From NCBI GenBank assembly GCA_946530565.1, contig CAMNAE010000046.1:1-9428 (forward strand): a stretch of DNA of 9,428 nucleotides, given 5' to 3'. The position numbers were made by a program, and so were the translations under genes. The notes beneath the pieces were generated by a model. That model was not told where the DNA came from. It saw nothing but the letters and a program-made list of their open reading frames with translations, and made no database searches. Position 1 is the first letter of the stretch. Every line of letters begins with the position of its first letter. The stretch is from an uncultured Oscillibacter sp. (lineage in GTDB: Bacteria; Bacillota; Clostridia; Oscillospirales; Oscillospiraceae). This document shows positions 5,930-9,428 of the stretch, one piece after another.

Positions 5930-6868
5930 TCACAGCAGAAACAGTGAGACCATCAGCGGCATCGTGACGATGCACAGAAGCGTCGTGAGCACGTTGACGG
6001 CGCTTGCGTATTCGGCGCGCTTCGGCGTGCTGAAGATCTGCGCCATCTGCGTGACCGTCGCGGCGGCGGGGGCGGAGGCGACCAGCACGAGGATCAAAAG
6101 AACGTTCTCGCCCTCCGGCGCGAAGCGCCCGGCGCCGCTGAACTTCAACAGCAGTACCACGAGACCCGACGAGACGATGAGCCGCAGCACGACGACCTTC
6201 CACACGCCCGGGATCGTAACGAGCTTTTTAAGATCCAGGCTCGCAAGAACCATGCCGATCGTGAACATCGAGAGCGGACCGACCGTTGAGGAGAGAAGAT
6301 CCATGGTCCCGGTCACGACCACCGGCATGCGGATGTGCAGCACAAAGCAGAGAAGACCCAGGATCGAGGCGATGATGTTCGGGTTTTTGATGAGCTTCAC
6401 GAGCGAGAAGGACCGCTCGCCGCTGATGAGCATGCGCGCGTGGGACCAGAAGAACACGATCTGGATCATCCAGAAAAACGTGACATAGATCAGCCAGTCG
6501 TTTCCGAGAATGTAGGAGACGACCGGGATCAGGAGATTTCCGCAGTTCGTGTAGATGATCGAGCTTTGTTCGACCTCGTCCAGGTGGAAGGGCCTCTTCA
6601 TGAGCGCCGCGATCAGCACCTGCGAGGCGAAGACGACCACCGTCATGACGGCCGTGAGCGCGAGACGCTGCAAAACTGTGTCGGTCACTTCGATTTGATA
6701 GGAATTGAACATGATGCAGGGCGTGACGACGTAGAGGCACATCATCGATAAAAGCCGGCTGTCGTCGCTGCGGGCAAAGCCGAGGCGGACGAAGATATAG
6801 GCCACGACGATGATCAAAAACATCTGCGCGATGCGCTCAAAGAGAAGCAGAGATATCAAGGGGATCAC
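5930..6868 (-). CDS. AEC (auxin efflux carrier) family transporter
   Basis: AEC carriers are inner-membrane secondary transporters; bacterial members include malate and malonate carriers, but substrate cannot be told from sequence. The 312-aa product is of normal family length and almost wholly hydrophobic, with an estimated ten membrane segments in two bundles of five. Seen: SLLLFERIAQMFLIIVVAYI at the N-terminus, a YVVTPCIMFNS segment, the family-type NCGNLLIPV (about 108-116) in place of NxGxxGxP, a Pro in IRMPVVV, GPLSMFTIGMVLA, and a C-terminal bundle with ASAPAAATVTQMAQIF and a long hydrophobic end. The start is uncertain. GTG at 6868 overlaps the stop of the preceding gene (GTGA), but GGAG lies hard against it; TTG at 6859 has that same GGAG at an ideal 8 bases, giving 309 aa. 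It is translated together with the MBL gene upstream. Confidence 0.9.
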   Translation of the reverse strand: MIPLISLLLFERIAQMFLIIVVAYIFVRLGFARSDDSRLLSMMCLYVVTPCIMFNSYQIEVTDTVLQRLALTAVMTVVVFASQVLIAALMKRPFHLDEVEQSSIIYTNCGNLLIPVVSYILGNDWLIYVTFFWMIQIVFFWSHARMLISGERSFSLVKLIKNPNIIASILGLLCFVLHIRMPVVVTGTMDLLSSTVGPLSMFTIGMVLASLDLKKLVTIPGVWKVVVLRLIVSSGLVVLLLKFSGAGRFAPEGENVLLILVLVASAPAAATVTQMAQIFSTPKRAEYASAVNVLTTLLCIVTMPLMVSLFLL

Positions 6869-7554
6869 TCCAAATCATCAAACAGGAACTGCTCACCGGG
6901 GCGGCTGACCGGCGTCACGATGCCGCGGCGTTCCGGATGATCCTTTAAATAGCGCTCCGTGAGGCCGTAGTCGCCCCACTGGTGCATCGGGAGCACATGG
7001 CGGATATCCGCAAGCGAGAAATAATACTCGATCCCCCGGTCGGCGGCCGAGGCAAGACGCGGATCGAGCGGCAAAAACGCAAGGTCGATGCGGCGGCCCT
7101 TCAGCGGCGCGGTGAAGGCCTTGAAGTGCACGGCCATCTCGCGGTTCCACTCCGCCGGCTCGCCCTCCCAGTGCCACCAGTGCAGGTCGCCCGCGTGGTA
7201 GATCGTAAGCCCCTCGAGCGTCAGCAGGAAGGCGACGCCCTCATCGGTGGACCTGAGCGCCGAAACCGAGACGCCCGGGAGCGGCCGGGTCGTCTCACCG
7301 CCGGAAAACGTAAAGACGCGCGCGTCATCAGGCGCGGGGACATCGGCGCCGACGAGGAAGAGCGCCGCTTTCTCGTCGAGCTCGGAAAAAATACTTCGGC
7401 GGAAGTGGTCCTCGTGCGCGTGGCTCACGCAGACGATCAGCGCCTTGCCCGCCGGGACCTCCGGCAGCGCCCCGCGCCACCAGTCGAAGAGGATACAGTG
7501 CCGTTCGAGCTCCGCAAAAAAACCGCTGTGGTCAAGATAGGTGACGCTGAGCAT
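6865..7554 (-). CDS. MBL-fold metallohydrolase, UlaG-like
   Basis: This 229-aa protein belongs to the metallo-beta-lactamase fold; its substrate is unknown. The metal site is complete to the eye: SHAHEDH (44-50, HxHxDH), YHAGD (119-123) with His and Asp, and a late LPMHQWGDY containing the C-terminal His. FDWWRGALPEVP and AGDLHWWHWEGEPAEWNREM are typical of a clostridial subgroup near UlaG (COG2220) as I remember it; AFLPLDPRL also fits. No signal peptide, so it acts in the cytoplasm. ATG 7554 was chosen because AAAGGGG precedes it by 8 bases; the frame extends upstream to 7599 without a ribosome binding site. It overlaps the AEC carrier by 4 bases and faces mutY across a 105-base divergent region. 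The tie to a carrier suggests hydrolysis of an imported or exported small molecule, but this is inference. Confidence 0.88.
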   Translation of the reverse strand: MLSVTYLDHSGFFAELERHCILFDWWRGALPEVPAGKALIVCVSHAHEDHFRRSIFSELDEKAALFLVGADVPAPDDARVFTFSGGETTRPLPGVSVSALRSTDEGVAFLLTLEGLTIYHAGDLHWWHWEGEPAEWNREMAVHFKAFTAPLKGRRIDLAFLPLDPRLASAADRGIEYYFSLADIRHVLPMHQWGDYGLTERYLKDHPERRGIVTPVSRPGEQFLFDDLE

Positions 7555-7592
7555 GCGATCCGCCCCTTTCCGTTTCTGCACACAATTAGCTC

Positions 7593-7621
7593 TGGGCAAC
7601 GCATTAAAAATATGTTATGAT
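7593..7621 (+). promoter_or_regulatory. candidate promoter for mutY
   Basis: TGGGCA (7593-7598, four of six) is 17 bases from TATGAT (7616-7621, five of six to TATAAT). A start near 7628 would give a leader of about 32 bases to ATG 7660 and would leave ATG 7630 almost leaderless, which agrees with the choice of start. Confidence 0.45.
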
Positions 7622-7631
7622 AATGTATCAT
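7603..7631 (-). promoter_or_regulatory. weak candidate promoter for the MBL-AEC pair
   Basis: On the minus strand ATGATA (7631-7626, four of six to TTGACA) is 17 bases from TTTAAT (7608-7603, five of six to TATAAT). It would start a transcript about 40 bases before the MBL ATG. It overlaps the mutY promoter candidate face to face. AT-rich sequence makes chance matches likely. Confidence 0.3.
7617..7631. promoter_or_regulatory. possible operator palindrome over the divergent promoters
   Basis: ATGATA (7617-7622) and TATCAT (7626-7631) form a perfect 6-bp inverted repeat with a 3-base spacer. The left half overlaps the mutY -10 and the right half is the minus-strand -35 candidate, so one bound regulator could control both directions. 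Short arms in AT-rich DNA can arise by chance. Confidence 0.25.
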
Positions 7632-7659
7632 GAAAAACGAGAAGAAACAAGGGCGATTC

Positions 7660-8706
7660 ATGCCCAAACTTGCCCTGCCGGAGGGGCTTTTTCCAGCGCT
7701 TTTGCCGTGGTATCGCGCGCATGCGCGGGCGCTTCCCTGGCGCGAAACGCGGGATGTTTACAGGATCTGGCTCTCTGAGATCATGCTGCAGCAGACGCGC
7801 GTTGCCGCCGTGCTCGGCTACTACGAGCGTTTTCTCGCCGCCTGCCCGACGGTCGAAGACCTCGCGGCGCTGCCGGAAGATGCGCTCATGAAGCTCTGGG
7901 AGGGGCTCGGTTATTACTCCCGGGCCCGGAATCTGAAAAAGGCGGCTGTGGAGATGGCGGCGCACGGCGTGCCGCGTGACGCGGCGGGACTTTTGAAGCT
8001 CCCCGGGATCGGGCCGTATACCGCCAGCGCGATCGCCGCGGCGGCTTACGGCGAGCGGACGGCCGCTGTGGACGGAAACGTGCTGCGCGTGGTGAGCCGC
8101 CTTGCCGACCTGCACGAGAATATCCTCGCCCCCGCGGTCAAAGAGGCCGTGACCGCCGCGGTCGAAGCCGTGCTGCCCGAGACGAAGGACGACATGCGCA
8201 TCAGCAATCAGGCGATGATGGAGCTCGGTGCGACGCTCTGCGGCCCGAACGCGGCACCGGAGTGCGGCGCGTGCCCGCTTGCAGGGCTCTGCCTTGCGCG
8301 CGAACGCGGGACGGCGGAGTCGCTGCCCCTGCGCGAGAAGAAGCCGCCGAGGCGCGAGGAGGACCGCACGGTCTTTGTGCTTCTGCGCGACGGCGAAACG
8401 GCGCTTCGAAAGCGCGGAGCGGGGCTTTTATCCGGATTGTGGGAGTTTCCGAACGTGCCCGGCGCGCTTACAGAAGCCGAGGCCGCGGCACAGATGCACG
8501 CCTGGGGCCTGACGGCGCGGGAGTGGCGGTCGAAACGCGCGGGCAGGCACATCTTTACGCATATCACCTGGCATTTGACGGTCTACTGCATCGCCGTGAC
8601 CGGCGCGGGCGGGGACGATTGGACATGGACCGGAGACCTTGGCACCTTCGCGCTGCCCTCGGCCTTTCAAATCGCGCGAGAGGCGGCGGAGGAGGCGCTC
8701 ATATGA
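7660..8706 (+). CDS. mutY: A/G-specific adenine glycosylase MutY
   Basis: MutY removes adenine paired with 8-oxoguanine (or G) and so prevents G:C to T:A mutation. The 348-aa product is of usual length (E. coli 350). Domains in order: HhH-GPD glycosylase with LPWR (25-28), SEIMLQQTRV (39-48) holding catalytic Glu40, EGLGYYSRARNL (81-92), the helix-hairpin-helix LPGIGPYTASAIAA (114-127) and VDGNVLRVVSRL (137-148) with catalytic Asp138; then the [4Fe-4S] site Cys194, 202, 205 and 211; then a NUDIX-like C-terminal domain with GLLSGLWEFPNV (255-266) and HIFTHITWHL (297-306), the FxH loop used to read 8-oxoG. The cluster spacing is C-x7-C-x2-C-x5-C, one residue longer than E. coli's x6 in the first gap, which I believe is common in Clostridia. 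Start ATG 7660 has AAGGG (7649-7653) 6 bases upstream; ATG 7630 has none. Its 3' end overlaps the radical SAM gene. Confidence 0.96.
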   Translation: MPKLALPEGLFPALLPWYRAHARALPWRETRDVYRIWLSEIMLQQTRVAAVLGYYERFLAACPTVEDLAALPEDALMKLWEGLGYYSRARNLKKAAVEMAAHGVPRDAAGLLKLPGIGPYTASAIAAAAYGERTAAVDGNVLRVVSRLADLHENILAPAVKEAVTAAVEAVLPETKDDMRISNQAMMELGATLCGPNAAPECGACPLAGLCLARERGTAESLPLREKKPPRREEDRTVFVLLRDGETALRKRGAGLLSGLWEFPNVPGALTEAEAAAQMHAWGLTAREWRSKRAGRHIFTHITWHLTVYCIAVTGAGGDDWTWTGDLGTFALPSAFQIAREAAEEALI

Positions 8707-9428
8707 TCGAAGTTCTGGAAAAATGCGACCGCTGCCCGCGGGCGTGCGGCGCTCAGCGCACGCTTTATGAGGGCGGCGGATACTGCCGCGCGGGGCTCCT
8801 GCCGCGGCTCGGCCGCGCGATGCTGCATCAGTGGGAGGAGCCCTGTCTCACCGGCGCGCACGGTGCAGGAGCGGTGTTCTTTTCGGGCTGCACGCTCAGG
8901 TGCTCCTACTGCCAGAACGGGGTATTGTCGCGCGGCGAGGTCGGCGAAACCGTAACGCCTGAGCGCCTGCGGGAGATCTTCCGCGGCCTGATCGACGCCG
9001 GCGCGGCCTGCCTCGACCTTGTGACGGCGAGCCACTATATCGACGCGGTTTTAGATGCGCTGGGCGATGAGCTCTGGCCGGTCCCGGTCGTATGGAACTG
9101 CGGGGGCTACGAGTCCGCCGTGCAGTTGAAGCGGCTTGAGGGCCGGGTCCAGGTCTATCTTCCGGACCTCAAGTACGCGGACGATGCGCTCGCGGCCGCG
9201 CTTTCGGGCGCGGGGGATTATTTTGAAGTCGCGTCGGCGGCCATTTTGGAGATGTACCGCCAGACCGGCCCGACGGTTTATGAAAACGGCCTTTTAAAGC
9301 GCGGCGTGCTGATCCGGCACCTGCAGCTCCCGGGGCAGCTTGAAAATACGCGGCGGGTCATCGACTTTGTCGCGGAGAGCTTCCCGAAGGACACCCAGGA
9401 CTTCACCAGCTATCTGACCAACGCCGAG
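8703..9428 (+). CDS. PflX-like radical SAM protein (COG1313), 3' end outside window
   Basis: This gene is open at the window edge: 242 codons are present and perhaps 50 are missing, judging from the usual size near 290-300 aa. It is a radical SAM enzyme, so it should use a [4Fe-4S] cluster and S-adenosylmethionine to make a 5'-deoxyadenosyl radical. The cluster motif is CTLRCSYC (63-70, C-x3-C-x2-C). Before it lies the second Cys set of the PflX group, CDRCPRAC (8-15) and GYC (26-28), and the group signature HQWEEPCLTGAHGAGAVFF (42-60). VWNCGGYES and VYLPDLKY also fit. Related to pyruvate formate-lyase activating enzymes, but the true substrate of this family is unknown. The start ATG overlaps the mutY stop (ATGA), with GGAGGAGG (8688-8695) 7 bases upstream, so it is co-translated with mutY. 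Confidence 0.88.
   Translation, partial: MIEVLEKCDRCPRACGAQRTLYEGGGYCRAGLLPRLGRAMLHQWEEPCLTGAHGAGAVFFSGCTLRCSYCQNGVLSRGEVGETVTPERLREIFRGLIDAGAACLDLVTASHYIDAVLDALGDELWPVPVVWNCGGYESAVQLKRLEGRVQVYLPDLKYADDALAAALSGAGDYFEVASAAILEMYRQTGPTVYENGLLKRGVLIRHLQLPGQLENTRRVIDFVAESFPKDTQDFTSYLTNAE

Noticed and set aside
5770..5967. 65-aa plus-strand frame starting in the palindrome
   Set aside because: Contains RSFASLRMTGG, the other common false translation of the same repeat; no ribosome binding site.
5712..6203. 163-aa minus-strand frame over the palindrome and the 3' end of the AEC gene
   Set aside because: It contains the phrase VILSEAKDLS, a typical false translation of this dispersed repeat, and overlaps the true AEC frame.
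7630..7659. ATG 7630 as start of mutY
   Set aside because: No ribosome binding site and almost no leader from the predicted transcript start; ATG 7660 has AAGGG at good distance.

Overview
The window is a GC-rich, densely packed bacterial chromosome segment. The gene content (a MurT/GatD pair for lipid II amidation, strong AGGAGG-type ribosome binding sites, a COG1313-type radical SAM protein, a BspA-like leucine-rich-repeat protein, an AEC carrier) points to a Gram-positive anaerobe of the Clostridia, plausibly an Oscillospirales-like gut lineage. That placement is inference from gene families; no marker here fixes a genus.

Region 1 (1-363) is the tail of a ribosomal RNA operon: about 210 bases of structured spacer with two long hairpins, a complete 5S rRNA gene and a textbook intrinsic terminator. 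Region 2 (365-5721) is a plus-strand run of five genes: mnmG (tRNA wobble-uridine modification), murT and gatD (lipid II isoglutaminyl synthase family), a leucine-rich-repeat protein, and a small NifU C-terminal-domain protein. A promoter candidate sits directly behind the 5S terminator. murT-gatD and gatD-LRR are separated by 1 and 3 bases, so these three very probably share one transcript. Region 3 (5722-5929) is a convergent intergenic gap holding a large imperfect palindrome of the dispersed TGTCATCCTGAG...GAAGGATCT type. Region 4 (5930-7554) is a minus-strand pair with overlapping ends: an MBL-fold metallohydrolase followed by an AEC-family membrane carrier. Region 5 (7555-7659) is a short divergent promoter region. 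Region 6 (7660-9428) is mutY (adenine glycosylase for A:8-oxoG repair) overlapping by 4 bases a PflX-like radical SAM protein that runs off the end of the window.

Most of the window is ordinary housekeeping sequence. The point most worth a second look is the MurT/GatD pair. GatD has a Cys in the nucleophile position but Thr where the family's catalytic His in the L-H-G-P motif is expected. MurT keeps its P-loop, zinc ribbon and SWLWD motif but has lost the usual KNPAG and NDNxADGRD signatures. Both changes fall where the two subunits are thought to build a shared active site, which suggests a co-diverged pair with altered chemistry. Lesser points are the palindromic repeat, the rRNA spacer hairpins and the face-to-face promoters between the MBL gene and mutY.
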